A stretch of DNA of 64,000 nt, taken from contig JBAOHO010000009.1 of NCBI GenBank assembly GCA_037045355.1, positions 62,001 to 126,000 of the forward strand, given 5' to 3'. The notes below the pieces were generated by a model that saw only the letters and a list, made by a program, of their open reading frames with translations, was not told the DNA's origin and ran no database searches. The DNA comes from Candidatus Nanopelagicales bacterium (GTDB lineage: Bacteria; Actinomycetota; Actinomycetes; S36-B12; GCA-2699445). A program made the position numbers and the translations under genes. This document shows, piece after piece, positions 1 to 8,879 of the stretch. The number at the start of each line of letters is the position of its first letter. Position 1 is the first letter of the stretch.

Positions 1-270
1 GAGCGGCTCATCCACGGGTTCCGCATCGGGATCTCGGGCGACTTCGAGCTCCTGGACTGCCGCAACCCCCGGCGGACGAAGCGATTCGGTCGGCGCGAGT
101 ACTTCCACAGCGACCGAGCGGCGCATGGCACGACCCTCCGGGCACACGTGTCCGACCACCTCGGGTTCACCCGCGTCACGGGCATCGAGCCCCACGAGGT
201 CGAGCCCGTGTTCGACATCGAGGTCGACGGCCCGCACAACTTCATTGCCGAGGGTCTGGTGGTCCACAAC
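1..270 (+). other. Intein C-terminal segment inside sufB
   Basis: This in-frame stretch has no counterpart in intein-free SufB. It ends with the classical C-terminal splicing signature: a hydrophobic run, then the penultimate His and terminal Asn of VVHN, followed by +1 Ser. The C-terminal splice junction is therefore 270/271, just before the conserved SEVVYH motif of SufB. The N-terminal block and any LAGLIDADG motifs are upstream of the window. The arginine-rich part encoded at about 64-120 could be the end of an endonuclease or linker region, but I cannot decide. Confidence 0.92.
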
Positions 271-1296
271 AGCGAGGTGGTTTACCACAAGATCCGCGAG
301 GACCTGGAGGAGCAGGGCGTCGTCTTCCTGGACACCGACACCGGTTTGCGCGAGCACGAAGACGTGTTCAAGGAGTACTTCGCGTCGGTGATCCCGGCCG
401 GCGACAACAAGTTCGCGGCTCTGAACACAGCAGTTTGGTCCGGCGGTTCGTTCATCTACGTTCCGAAGAACGTGCACGTGGAGATCCCGCTGCAGGCGTA
501 CTTCCGCATCAACACCGAGAACATGGGCCAGTTCGAGCGCACCTTGATCATCGTCGACGAGGGCGCCTACGTTCACTACGTCGAGGGCTGCACCGCACCC
601 ATCTACAGCACCGACTCTCTGCACTCGGCAGTCGTGGAGATCATCGTCAAGGATGGCGCTCGATGCAGGTACACGACCATCCAGAACTGGTCGACGAACG
701 TCTACAACCTGGTGACCAAGCGGGCCCAGGCCCACAAGGGCGCCACGATGGAATGGGTCGACGGCAACCTCGGGTCCAAGGTGACCATGAAGTACCCGGC
801 GGTGTGGCTGATGGGTGAGCACGCCAAGGGCGAGACGCTGTCGGTGGCCTTCGCCGGTCCCAACCAGCACCAGGACGCCGGCTCCAAGATGGTGCACGCC
901 GCGCCCAACACGTCGTCGTCGGTGATCTCGAAGTCCGTCGCCCGCGGTGGTGGCCGCTCGTCGTACCGCGGTCTCGTGCAGGTCATGCCCAACGCCTCCG
1001 GCTCGGCCAGCACTGTGCGCTGCGACGCACTGCTCGTCGACGACGAGAGCCGCTCGGACACGTACCCCTACAACGACATCCGCACCGACGACGTGGCCAT
1101 GGGCCACGAAGCAACCGTGAGCAAGGTCAGTGAGGACCAGCTGTTCTACCTGCAGTCCCGCGGCATCCCCGAGGACGAGGCCATGGCCATGATCGTGCGC
1201 GGCTTCATCGAGCCGATCGCGCGCGAACTACCCATGGAATACGCGCTGGAGCTGAACCGGCTCATCGAACTGCAGATGGAAGGGGCCGTGGGATGA
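1..1296 (+). CDS. sufB: SufB Fe-S scaffold protein, C-terminal part, with the C-terminal end of an intein (5' truncated)
   Basis: The frame is open from base 1 to the stop at 1294-1296, so the gene begins before the window. Residues 1-90 are the end of an intein: a block-F-like VFDIEV...HNFIAEGL stretch closes with the VVHN splice motif at 259-270, and the next codon is the nucleophile Ser (271-273). From SEVVYHKIRED onward the protein is a canonical SufB C-extein, through the GDNKFAALNTAVWSGG, YVEGCTAP, HSAVVE and MGHEATVSK regions to LELNRLIELQMEGAVG. SufB forms the SufBC2D scaffold on which Fe-S clusters are assembled in the cytosol. SufB inteins are well known in mycobacteria and other bacteria. 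Whether this one carries a homing endonuclease lies outside the window. The end overlaps sufD by 4 bases (ATGA). Confidence 0.96.
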   Translation, partial: ERLIHGFRIGISGDFELLDCRNPRRTKRFGRREYFHSDRAAHGTTLRAHVSDHLGFTRVTGIEPHEVEPVFDIEVDGPHNFIAEGLVVHNSEVVYHKIREDLEEQGVVFLDTDTGLREHEDVFKEYFASVIPAGDNKFAALNTAVWSGGSFIYVPKNVHVEIPLQAYFRINTENMGQFERTLIIVDEGAYVHYVEGCTAPIYSTDSLHSAVVEIIVKDGARCRYTTIQNWSTNVYNLVTKRAQAHKGATMEWVDGNLGSKVTMKYPAVWLMGEHAKGETLSVAFAGPNQHQDAGSKMVHAAPNTSSSVISKSVARGGGRSSYRGLVQVMPNASGSASTVRCDALLVDDESRSDTYPYNDIRTDDVAMGHEATVSKVSEDQLFYLQSRGIPEDEAMAMIVRGFIEPIARELPMEYALELNRLIELQMEGAVG

Positions 1297-2420
1297 CAGC
1301 GGTCAGCGAACACCTCAACGAGGCGGTGCGCAGCTTCGACGCCGAGGCCTTCGAAGTGCCCACCGGCCGCGAGGAACTGTGGCGCTTCACCCCCATGCGA
1401 AGGCTGCGCGGACTGCACCAATCGGTCGAGTCGACCGGCGGGGTGGACTACAGGGCCGATACGGCGGCCCAGTTGGTCACGATCGTCGAGCGCGATGACC
1501 CGGCGCTCGCCCAGGCCGCCCCTCCCAGCGACCGCGTGTCCGCTCTCGCATGGGCGGGCTTCGAGCAGGCGGCAGTCATCACCGTCCCCGCGAACGGCGA
1601 ACTGGCTGATCCCGTGCGAATCACGGTTGACGCTTCGGGCAACCCGCAGGCGTTCGGGCAGGTCGTCGTCGACCTCGGCGCCAACTCGTCGTCCGTCGTC
1701 GTGATCGACCATGTCGGCACCGGCGCCTACGCGGGCGACATCACGGTTCTTGCCGGAGACGGCGCCACGGCCACCGTCGCAGTCCTGCAGCGGATGGCAG
1801 ACGATGCCGTGCTTGTGGGACATGTGCGGGTGGTGGTCGGTCGCGACGCATCGATCCGAGCCGTCGCCGTCACGCTCGGCGGGGATGTCGTACGACTGTC
1901 GTCCAGTGTGACGTACACGGGTCCTGGTGGTAGCGCCGAGATGCTGGGGGCCTTCCTCGCCACTGGCGGCCAGCATCAGGAGCATCGATTGTTCGTCGAT
2001 CACTCTGTGCCGAACTGCCGCAGCGATGTCACGTACAAGGGTGCGCTCGCCGGCGCCAAGACTCACACCGTGTGGGTGGGCGACGTCCTCATCAGGGCCG
2101 CGGCGACCGGAACCGAGACTTACGAGACCAACCGCAACCTGGTCTTGACCGAAGGTGCCCGCGCGGACTCGGTACCGAACCTGGAGATCGAGACCGGTGA
2201 AGTCGCAGGTGCCGGTCACGCCGCTGCCACCGGCCGGTTCGATGACGAGCAGTTGTTCTACCTCCAGTCCCGGGGCATCCCCGCCGACGAGGCGCGCCGC
2301 CTGGTCGTCCGTGGCTTCTTCGCGGACATGGTGCGCCGCATCGGGGTCACCGAAGTGGAAGACCTCCTCATGGCCAGCGTCGATGAGGAGTTGTCATCAC
2401 TCGAGACGGCGGCTCCATGA
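1293..2420 (+). CDS. sufD: SufD, Fe-S cluster assembly scaffold partner
   Basis: A 375-residue SufB/SufD-family protein. SufD pairs with SufB and SufC in the cytosolic SufBC2D complex and is needed for iron entry into the scaffold. Early residues include a GREELWRFTPMRRLRGL motif typical of SufD N-termini. The C-terminal half contains the family beta-helix, and the end carries DEQLFYLQSRGIPADEARRLVVRGFF, the same motif found at the end of the preceding SufB. It starts in the ATGA overlap with sufB and ends in an overlap with the Rieske gene, so it is mid-operon and probably translationally coupled. Confidence 0.96.
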   Translation: MTAVSEHLNEAVRSFDAEAFEVPTGREELWRFTPMRRLRGLHQSVESTGGVDYRADTAAQLVTIVERDDPALAQAAPPSDRVSALAWAGFEQAAVITVPANGELADPVRITVDASGNPQAFGQVVVDLGANSSSVVVIDHVGTGAYAGDITVLAGDGATATVAVLQRMADDAVLVGHVRVVVGRDASIRAVAVTLGGDVVRLSSSVTYTGPGGSAEMLGAFLATGGQHQEHRLFVDHSVPNCRSDVTYKGALAGAKTHTVWVGDVLIRAAATGTETYETNRNLVLTEGARADSVPNLEIETGEVAGAGHAAATGRFDDEQLFYLQSRGIPADEARRLVVRGFFADMVRRIGVTEVEDLLMASVDEELSSLETAAP

Positions 2421-2779
2421 TGACCGCCAAGACCACTGGTTTCGTCCCCGTCTGTCCACTCTCGGCGCTGGCCGACGGCACGGCGAAATCCGTCGATGTC
2501 GCCGGAGAGGACGTCTGTGTCGCCCGGGTCGGTGACGAGGTCTTCGCCCTGCGGGATGTCTGCAGTCACGCCGAGGTGCCCCTCAGCGAAGGCGTCGTCG
2601 AGTCGGATGGCACCATCTCGTGCTGGCTGCACGGCTCCCGTTTCGACTTGCGCACCGGCGAACCGGACGAACCCCCCGCCTGGGAACCGGTCGATACCTA
2701 CCAGACCCGAATCACCGACGTCGATGGTGTCGCCACCGTCGAGGTCAGCCGCCACACAACACAGGAGACACGGTCATGA
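2417..2779 (+). CDS. Rieske-type [2Fe-2S] ferredoxin of the suf operon
   Basis: A 120-residue soluble Rieske protein of the bacterial non-heme ferredoxin (NirD-like) class. The cluster ligands are visible as C49-x-H51 and C69-x2-H72. No membrane segment is present. It is embedded between sufD and sufC with 4-base overlaps on both sides. This position is conserved in many actinobacterial suf operons and suggests electron supply to Fe-S assembly, although the exact role is unproven. Two adjacent ATG codons (2417 and 2420) make the start uncertain by one residue. Confidence 0.93.
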   Translation: MMTAKTTGFVPVCPLSALADGTAKSVDVAGEDVCVARVGDEVFALRDVCSHAEVPLSEGVVESDGTISCWLHGSRFDLRTGEPDEPPAWEPVDTYQTRITDVDGVATVEVSRHTTQETRS

Positions 2780-3534
2780 GCACCTTGGAGATCCGCGACC
2801 TGCATGTCAGCGTCGATGCCGACGGCGAGGACCGGGAGATTCTCACCGGCGTCACCTTGACCATCGAATCAGGTCAGACACACGCCATCATGGGGCCCAA
2901 TGGTTCCGGGAAGTCCACTCTCGCCTACGCGATCGCCGGACATCCCAAGTACACGGTCACGTCAGGAAGCGTCACGCTGGACGGCCAGGATCTGCTGGAG
3001 ATGTCCGTCGATGAACGTGCCAGGGCTGGGCTGTTCCTGGCGATGCAGTACCCGGTCGAGGTGCCGGGCGTATCGATGTCCAACTTCCTGCGCACGTCCG
3101 CCGCCGCTGTGCGAGGAGAGGCGCCCAAGTTGCGACTGTGGCTGAAGGAACTGCGCGAATCCATGGCGCAGTTGAACATCGACTCGAGTTTCGCCGAGCG
3201 CAACGTCAACGAGGGGTTCTCCGGCGGCGAGCGCAAGCGCGCCGAGATCCTGCAGTTGGAGCTCCTCGCTCCGAAGATCGCAGTCCTCGACGAGACCGAC
3301 TCCGGCCTCGACGTGGATGCGCTGCGCACCGTTTCGCAGGGAATCAACCGGGTCCGCGAGACCGGTGACACCGGCCTGATCCTGATCACACACTTCACGC
3401 GCATCCTCAAGCACGTGCGGCCCGACTTCGTACACGTGTTCATGGACGGTCGCATCGTCGCCGAAGGAGGCCCCGAGCTCGCCGACATCATCGACGCCGA
3501 GGGCTATGAACAGTTCACGAAAGCCGCCGTCTGA
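2776..3534 (+). CDS. sufC: SufC, ABC-type ATPase of the SufBCD complex
   Basis: A 252-residue ABC ATPase without membrane segments. Walker A GPNGSGKST lies at about residues 40-48, the signature FSGGERKR follows, and Walker B is KIAVLDETDSGLD. The DETDSGLD form and the EGFSGGE signature are specific to SufC. It hydrolyses ATP to drive conformational change of SufB/SufD during cluster assembly. The chosen start is the ATG at 2776 inside the ATGA overlap with the Rieske stop. An in-frame upstream extension exists, but it runs through the Rieske gene and is not plausible. It ends in a TGATG overlap with sufS. Confidence 0.97.
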   Translation: MSTLEIRDLHVSVDADGEDREILTGVTLTIESGQTHAIMGPNGSGKSTLAYAIAGHPKYTVTSGSVTLDGQDLLEMSVDERARAGLFLAMQYPVEVPGVSMSNFLRTSAAAVRGEAPKLRLWLKELRESMAQLNIDSSFAERNVNEGFSGGERKRAEILQLELLAPKIAVLDETDSGLDVDALRTVSQGINRVRETGDTGLILITHFTRILKHVRPDFVHVFMDGRIVAEGGPELADIIDAEGYEQFTKAAV

Positions 3535-4817
3535 TGACATTGGATGTCGGCGCGATCCGCGCGGACTTCCCGATCCTGGCGCGCACCGTGCGCGACGGGA
3601 AACGGCTCGTGTACCTGGACTCCGGCGCTACGTCTCACAAACCGCGCCAGGTGCTCGATGCCGAGCGGCAGTTCCTCGAAAGCAGCAACGCCGCAGCCCA
3701 TCGCGGCTCGCACCAACTCGCCGAGGAGGCCACTGCCGCCTACGAGCAGGCCCGCGCCACCATCGCGGGCTTCGTCGGGGGACGGCCTGAGGAGCTCGTC
3801 TTCACCAAGAACGCCACCGAAGCGATCAACCTCGTGGCCTACTCCTTCCTGAATGCCACGCTGAAACGCCAGCGCGGACTCGAGTTACCGGCCGGGGCCG
3901 ATCGGTTCGTGCTGAACCCGGGGGACGAGATCGTCGTCACCGAGATGGAGCACCACGCCAACCTGGTGCCGTGGCAGGAGTTGCGCGACAAGACAGGCGT
4001 GACACTGCGCTGGCTAGGGTTGACCGACGACGGCAGGCTTAACCTGGATGACCTCGACACCGTGATCACCGAGCGCACCCGAATCGTGTCGTTCGTGCAC
4101 CAGTCCAACATCCTCGGCACCGTCAATCCGGTCACCACCATCGCCGCGCGTGCCCGTCAGGTCGGCGCCTTGGTCATGCTGGATGCCTGCCAGTCGGTGC
4201 CGCACATGCCGGTGGATGTGACGGCGCTCGATGTGGACTTCATCGCTTGGAGTGGGCACAAGATGCTCGGACCCACCGGCATCGGGTGCCTCTGGGGGCG
4301 ACCCGAGTTGCTGGCCGCGATGCCGCCGTTCATCAGCGGTGGCTCGATGATCGAACTCGTCACCATGGAGCGCAGTACCTTCGCGGCACCGCCGCAGCGG
4401 TTCGAAGCCGGCGTGCCGATGTTGTCCCAGGCGGTGGGCCTCGAGGCCGCCGTGCGCTATCTCAACGGGATCGGGATGACTGCCGTTCACGACCATGAGC
4501 AGGAACTGACACAGCAAGCGCTCGCGGGCCTCGAAGCCCTTGCCGGGGTCCGGATCATCGGCCCCCGTGACATGGTCGACCGCGGCGGAGCGGTGTCCTT
4601 CGCCGTCGAGGGAATCCACCCCCACGACCTCGGCCAAGTGCTCGATGACGAGGGAGTGGCGGTCCGGGTGGGACACCACTGTGCCTGGCCCACCTGTCGC
4701 CGGTATGGCGTGCCCGCCACGACACGTGCCACGTTCCACGTCTACAACGACAAGACCGATGTGGATGTTCTGGTCGCCGGGGTCGTGCGTGCCCAACGAT
4801 TCTTCGGGGTGTTGTGA
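3534..4817 (+). CDS. sufS: SufS, class II cysteine desulfurase (PLP)
   Basis: A 427-residue fold-type I PLP enzyme that takes sulfur from L-cysteine as an enzyme-bound persulfide. The PLP lysine is in SGHKMLGPTG (about K243), and the catalytic cysteine is in the class II motif VRVGHHCAWP (about C383). The early motif YLDSGATSHKP is standard for SufS. It overlaps sufC and sufU at TGATG junctions. Pairing with sufU next door implies that sulfur is passed to SufU rather than to SufE. Confidence 0.97.
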   Translation: MTLDVGAIRADFPILARTVRDGKRLVYLDSGATSHKPRQVLDAERQFLESSNAAAHRGSHQLAEEATAAYEQARATIAGFVGGRPEELVFTKNATEAINLVAYSFLNATLKRQRGLELPAGADRFVLNPGDEIVVTEMEHHANLVPWQELRDKTGVTLRWLGLTDDGRLNLDDLDTVITERTRIVSFVHQSNILGTVNPVTTIAARARQVGALVMLDACQSVPHMPVDVTALDVDFIAWSGHKMLGPTGIGCLWGRPELLAAMPPFISGGSMIELVTMERSTFAAPPQRFEAGVPMLSQAVGLEAAVRYLNGIGMTAVHDHEQELTQQALAGLEALAGVRIIGPRDMVDRGGAVSFAVEGIHPHDLGQVLDDEGVAVRVGHHCAWPTCRRYGVPATTRATFHVYNDKTDVDVLVAGVVRAQRFFGVL

Positions 4818-5302
4818 TGGACGTCGAATCGATGTACCAGGAAGTGATCCTCGACCATTACCGCAACCCGCACGGGAGGGGTCTGCGGACTCCCTTCGAC
4901 GCCGAGGTGTTCCACGTCAATCCCACCTGCGGAGACGAGATCACGCTGCGAGTGGACCTGAGCGACGGTGCTGAACCCGTCATTCGGGACGTGTCTTACT
5001 GGAACCAGGGGTGTTCCATCTCGCAGGCAAGCGCCTCGGTGCTGTTCGACGAGGTCGAAGGTCGCCCCGTCAGCGAGGCCTTCGAGACGCTCGATTCGTT
5101 CATCGAGTTGATGCACTCCAAAGGACAGGCCGAACCGGACGATGAGGCCTTAGGTGATCTCGTGGCATTCTCGGGGGTCGCGAAATATCCGGCTCGGGTC
5201 AAGTGTGCGCTGCTGCCCTGGATGGCGCTGCGCGATGCGGTCGAGCGGGGCACCGACGATGCCGCCCCGAGGCCATCAGACGAGGAGGAAGTCCATGAGT
5301 GA
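4817..5302 (+). CDS. sufU: SufU, zinc-dependent sulfurtransferase partner of SufS
   Basis: A 161-residue SufU-type protein of the IscU fold. The ligands expected for SufU zinc binding are present: C38 and D40 (NPTCGD), C66 (NQGCSIS) and C130 (ARVKCALLPW). The inserted segment between the second and third cysteines is typical of SufU rather than IscU. It accepts persulfide sulfur from SufS. The ATG at 4817 in the TGATG junction is preferred; a GTG one codon upstream is also possible. It overlaps sufT by 8 bases, and the sufT ribosome-binding site (gaggaggaa) lies inside this gene. Confidence 0.95.
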   Translation: MDVESMYQEVILDHYRNPHGRGLRTPFDAEVFHVNPTCGDEITLRVDLSDGAEPVIRDVSYWNQGCSISQASASVLFDEVEGRPVSEAFETLDSFIELMHSKGQAEPDDEALGDLVAFSGVAKYPARVKCALLPWMALRDAVERGTDDAAPRPSDEEEVHE

Positions 5303-5618
5303 AATGACGGTCACGTCCGAAGACGACGTGATGGAGGCCATGCGTGATGTCGTCGATCCTGAGCTCGGCATCAATGTGGTCGACCTCGGGCTGGTCTACG
5401 GGGTCACCGTGGACCCGGACAACAAAGCCATCATCGACATGACGCTTACCTCAGCCGCATGTCCACTCACCGATGTGATCGAAGATCAGACCCGGGCCGC
5501 GCTCGATGGGCTGGTCGTGGATCACGTCATCAACTGGGTCTGGATGCCGCCTTGGGGCATGGACAAGATCACGGATGATGGTCGCGAGATGCTGCGGGCG
5601 CTGGGCTTCAACGTCTGA
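5295..5618 (+). CDS. sufT: SufT / MIP18-family (DUF59) Fe-S assembly factor
   Basis: A 107-residue single-domain DUF59 protein with the family motifs DPELGINVVDLGLVYGV and TSAACPLTD, including the conserved cysteine of the latter. SufT-type proteins assist Fe-S cluster maturation or delivery. This gene is the last of the suf operon and corresponds in position to Rv1466 of Mycobacterium tuberculosis. The start at 5295 follows a strong gaggaggaa ribosome-binding site and overlaps the end of sufU. The next gene is convergent. Confidence 0.93.
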   Translation: MSEMTVTSEDDVMEAMRDVVDPELGINVVDLGLVYGVTVDPDNKAIIDMTLTSAACPLTDVIEDQTRAALDGLVVDHVINWVWMPPWGMDKITDDGREMLRALGFNV

Positions 5619-5693
5619 CCTGGGCGCCCGGTCCAGAGGTGGTCGGACGCCTGCACGGGCTCCCTCGAGTCCGACACGCGACATCGCCGCAAC

Positions 5694-6584
5694 TCAGAAA
5701 TCGTCGGTGGAACTGTTGAAGGTGTCGCAGCGGCCGGGGTCGCCGGATTCGAAGCCGCGCGCGAACCAGCCCTGGCGGGCACGGGCGGAGCCGTGCGTCC
5801 ACGTCTCGGGGTCGACACGCTGACCGGCCCCGGCCTGGATCCGATCGTCCCCGACAGCGGCGGCAGCGTCGATCGCCTGGTTGTATTCCTGCTGGGTGAT
5901 GGCCACCTTCCCCCGCTCGTCGGCTTGTCTGGCCCAGACACCTGCGTAGCAGTCGGCCTGCAGCTCAAGGCGAACGCTGATGTCGTTCGCGGCCCGTGGA
6001 TTCTGCTGCTGCAAGCGACGCGCCTGGCGCTCGGTTCCGACGAGGTTCTGAAGGTGATGACCCACTTCGTGGGCGATCACGTACGCCTGGGCGTTGCGGC
6101 CCTCGGCACCGAGTGTGGTGAGCAATTGGCTCATGAAACCGAGGTCGACGTACACCTTGCTGTCCGCAGGGCAGTAGAACGGACCGGTCTGCGATGATGC
6201 GGGGCCGCAGCCGGTACGTACACCGCGTTCGAAGAACACCAGCGTGGGTCGCTGGTACCCCTGAACCTGATCCGTCCAGATCTCGTTGTTCTCGTTGAAG
6301 ATCTTCACGATGAAGCAGTCCTGATAGCGGTCCACAGCTCCGGGAGTGTTGCAGCGAGTGGCGACATCACTGGCTGGGGCCGGCTGGGTGCCGGTCGCCG
6401 TGCCCGTGAAATCGGACTCGAGTGGATTCACGCCGAGGAGGAGCAGCACGAGTAGCGCAACGACGCCCAGGCCACCGGCGCCGGCGCCCATCATGCCGCC
6501 GCGGCCCATGCCGCCTGCGCCGCGGCCGGTGCCGCGACGATCCTCCAATTGCGATGCGTCGACGCGGTCGTCGTCGAACTTCAC
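5694..6584 (-). CDS. Membrane-anchored neutral zinc metallopeptidase (YpfJ family)
   Basis: A protein of about 296 residues with a Gly/Met-rich cytoplasmic N-terminus, one membrane segment (GGLGVVALLVLLLLGVN) and an extracytoplasmic catalytic domain. The zinc motif is IAHEVGHHLQN, an HExxH form. The Asp/Glu-rich downstream helix and the ADCYAGVWA motif match the putative neutral zinc metallopeptidase family (PF04228). The substrate is unknown. I prefer the GTG at 6584 because AGGAGG lies five bases upstream of it; a GTG two codons earlier is too close to that site. It converges on sufT. Confidence 0.92.
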   Translation of the reverse strand: MKFDDDRVDASQLEDRRGTGRGAGGMGRGGMMGAGAGGLGVVALLVLLLLGVNPLESDFTGTATGTQPAPASDVATRCNTPGAVDRYQDCFIVKIFNENNEIWTDQVQGYQRPTLVFFERGVRTGCGPASSQTGPFYCPADSKVYVDLGFMSQLLTTLGAEGRNAQAYVIAHEVGHHLQNLVGTERQARRLQQQNPRAANDISVRLELQADCYAGVWARQADERGKVAITQQEYNQAIDAAAAVGDDRIQAGAGQRVDPETWTHGSARARQGWFARGFESGDPGRCDTFNSSTDDF

Positions 6585-6638
6585 CCACACCTCCTGCTTC
6601 GCGATAACCGTATCGCCGGGCGGTTCAGCGTCGCAGGG

Positions 6639-7142
6639 TCACTCGACGAACTCGCACACGACGATCTGGATCTCCCGGTCGCCGGCACGATCTTCGTAGT
6701 TGGCGTAGTTGGCGATGAAGTCCTTCGCGGTGCGCCACAGTTCGTCGCGTTCTTCCGGTGTTGCGACGCGGGCGCGGTAACGGCCGGTTCTGCCGTGGAA
6801 CTGCAGGGTGACGTCGGGATTGACCTGCACGTTGTGGAACCACGCGGGATGGGAGGTGCGGCCGTAGTTCGATGCCATGAGGATCACATCTTCGCCGCGT
6901 GTGTAGTACATCAGCGGCGACTTGCGTTCGATGCCCGACTTGGCGCCGGTGTGGGTCATCAACAGCAGGGGAGTAGCGGGTAGCGAACTGATCCACGCGC
7001 GCGTCATGGGAGTGATTGTTCGGTCGATCCGTGGGGCGATCGTCGTGAGGTACCAGTAGCCGGCGGGGTTGTTCAACAAAGGGACCAGGTATTTGCGGCG
7101 CAGCCGCAGTCCCCGAGGGTCGACTCGCGGCAGTTTGCTCAT
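6639..7142 (-). CDS. Deazaflavin (F420)-dependent nitroreductase-family protein (Ddn-like)
   Basis: A 167-residue protein with the split-beta-barrel Ddn family signature: LLLMTHTGAKSGIERKSPLMYY, then SNYGRTSHPAWFHNVQVNPDVTLQ. Family members bind F420 or lack a proven cofactor. Characterised mycobacterial members reduce quinones or nitroimidazoles. The physiological substrate here is unknown. A second protein of the broader PPOX/F420 superfamily is encoded at 50549, consistent with an F420-making actinobacterium. It is divergent from the ABC-F gene, with only about 60 bases between. Confidence 0.9.
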   Translation of the reverse strand: MSKLPRVDPRGLRLRRKYLVPLLNNPAGYWYLTTIAPRIDRTITPMTRAWISSLPATPLLLMTHTGAKSGIERKSPLMYYTRGEDVILMASNYGRTSHPAWFHNVQVNPDVTLQFHGRTGRYRARVATPEERDELWRTAKDFIANYANYEDRAGDREIQIVVCEFVE

Positions 7143-7204
7143 GGCGTCACGATAGGTCGGCGGTGGACGGGAGTCCTGGCTGGCGACCGTAGACTGGGAA
7201 CCCC

Positions 7205-8800
7205 GTGATCACCGTTTCCGACCTCCAACTCCGCGCAGGCCCGCGCCTTCTGCTCTCCGACGCCTCGTTTCGCGTGGGTCCCGGGGACAAGGTGGGCCTG
7301 GTCGGTCGCAACGGTGCCGGCAAGACGACCCTTACTCGGATCATCGCGGGTGAGGGGGCGCCGGCGGGGGGCACGGTCACCATAAGCGGCGACGTCGGCT
7401 ACCTGCCCCAAGACCCTCGGTCTGGCGACATGGATCAGCTGGCTCGCGACCGGATCCTGTCAGCGCGCGGCATCCACGAGGCGAGAGCCCGAATGATGCG
7501 GGCAGCGGAGCGGATGGCCAGCTCGGATGACTCGACTCGCGACAAGGCGATGCGGCGCTACAGCACCGCGGAGGCCGACTTCGTGCGACTGGGCGGATAC
7601 GCAGCCACCTCAGAGGGTGAGGCGATCGCGAGCAATCTGGGACTACCGGAACGTGTCCTGGATCAGCCCCTGCACACCTTGTCCGGGGGACAGCGACGCA
7701 GGGTCGAACTCGCCCGCATCCTCTACGCGGGGGCGCCCACCCTGCTTCTCGACGAACCCACGAACCACCTCGACGCGGACTCGATCACCTGGCTGCGGTC
7801 ATTCCTGAAATCCTTTGACGGGTCGGTCGTCGTGATCAGCCACGACGTCGAATTGCTGGCCGCCACGGTGAATCGGGTCATGCACCTGGACGCCACCCGC
7901 GCTGTGCTCGAGATCTACAACATGGGGTGGGATACCTACGTCAAGCAGCGAGAGGTCGACGAGCGCCGACGACGCAGAGAGAAGGCCAACGCAGAGAAAC
8001 AGGCCAGCGCCCTGCGGGACCAGGCGGAACGGATGCGGTACAAGGCCACCAAGGCCAAGCAGGCCCAGGTGATGCTGCGTCGGGCCGAGCAGATGTTGTC
8101 CGGCATTGAGGAACGCCAGGGCGACAAGGTGGCCAAATTGCGGCTGCCTCGCCCGGCCCCTTGTGGTCGGGTACCGCTCACTGCAGCGGAACTCAGCAAG
8201 TACTACGGGTCGCTGGAAGTGTTCACCGACGTCGACCTGGCCATCGACCGCGGTTCCCGGGTCGTCATCCTGGGTCTCAACGGCGCCGGCAAGACGACAC
8301 TGCTGAAACTGCTCGCCGGTCAGGATGAGCCTGACACCGGCGCGGTCCACCCCGGTCACGGGCTGAAGCTCGGGTACTACGCCCAGGAGCACGAACAGCT
8401 CGACACGGCCGCGACGGTGCTCGCCAACATGCTCGCGTCGGCCGACGACATCAGCGAACAGCAGGCCCGGGACGTCCTGGGCTCCTTCCTGTTCAGCGGC
8501 GACGACGTGGCCAAACCAGCGGGTGTGCTGTCCGGTGGTGAGAAGACCAGGCTCGCGCTGGCGATGCTGGTGGTCTCCGGAGCGAATGTCCTGCTGCTCG
8601 ACGAACCCACCAACAACCTCGACCCTGCCAGCCGTGCCGAGATTCTGGCCGCATTGCGTGATTACGAGGGAGCCGTCGTCCTGGTCAGCCACGACGAAGG
8701 CGCGGTGGAGGCGCTCAATCCCGAGCGCGTGTTGTTGCTCCCCGACGGCGTTGAGGACCACTGGAATCCTGACTACGCCGACCTCGTGTCGCTCGCTTGA
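7205..8800 (+). CDS. ABC-F family ATPase (two ABC domains)
   Basis: A 531-residue protein with two tandem ABC domains and no membrane segments. Walker A motifs are GRNGAGKTT and GLNGAGKTT, signatures are LSGGQRRR and LSGGEKTR, and both Walker B motifs read LLLDEPTN. The charged linker between the domains (about residues 245-310, rich in Arg, Lys, Glu and Ala) is the P-site tRNA interaction region of ABC-F proteins. These act on the ribosome in translation or antibiotic protection. It resembles the mycobacterial Rv1473 type, which lies in the same neighbourhood downstream of suf. It starts at a GTG. Confidence 0.93.
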   Translation: MITVSDLQLRAGPRLLLSDASFRVGPGDKVGLVGRNGAGKTTLTRIIAGEGAPAGGTVTISGDVGYLPQDPRSGDMDQLARDRILSARGIHEARARMMRAAERMASSDDSTRDKAMRRYSTAEADFVRLGGYAATSEGEAIASNLGLPERVLDQPLHTLSGGQRRRVELARILYAGAPTLLLDEPTNHLDADSITWLRSFLKSFDGSVVVISHDVELLAATVNRVMHLDATRAVLEIYNMGWDTYVKQREVDERRRRREKANAEKQASALRDQAERMRYKATKAKQAQVMLRRAEQMLSGIEERQGDKVAKLRLPRPAPCGRVPLTAAELSKYYGSLEVFTDVDLAIDRGSRVVILGLNGAGKTTLLKLLAGQDEPDTGAVHPGHGLKLGYYAQEHEQLDTAATVLANMLASADDISEQQARDVLGSFLFSGDDVAKPAGVLSGGEKTRLALAMLVVSGANVLLLDEPTNNLDPASRAEILAALRDYEGAVVLVSHDEGAVEALNPERVLLLPDGVEDHWNPDYADLVSLA

Positions 8801-8879
8801 TGCGGATGACAGCCGCGAGCGTGCCGCGCACTCGGTGACACCGCTGATTCAGCGTCAGCCCAGGTGTAGCGTTTCGAGT

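Noticed and set aside
1146..2219. 357-residue reverse-strand ORF over sufD
   Set aside because: Antisense to a clear sufD with coupled starts; the composition is that of a high-GC shadow frame.
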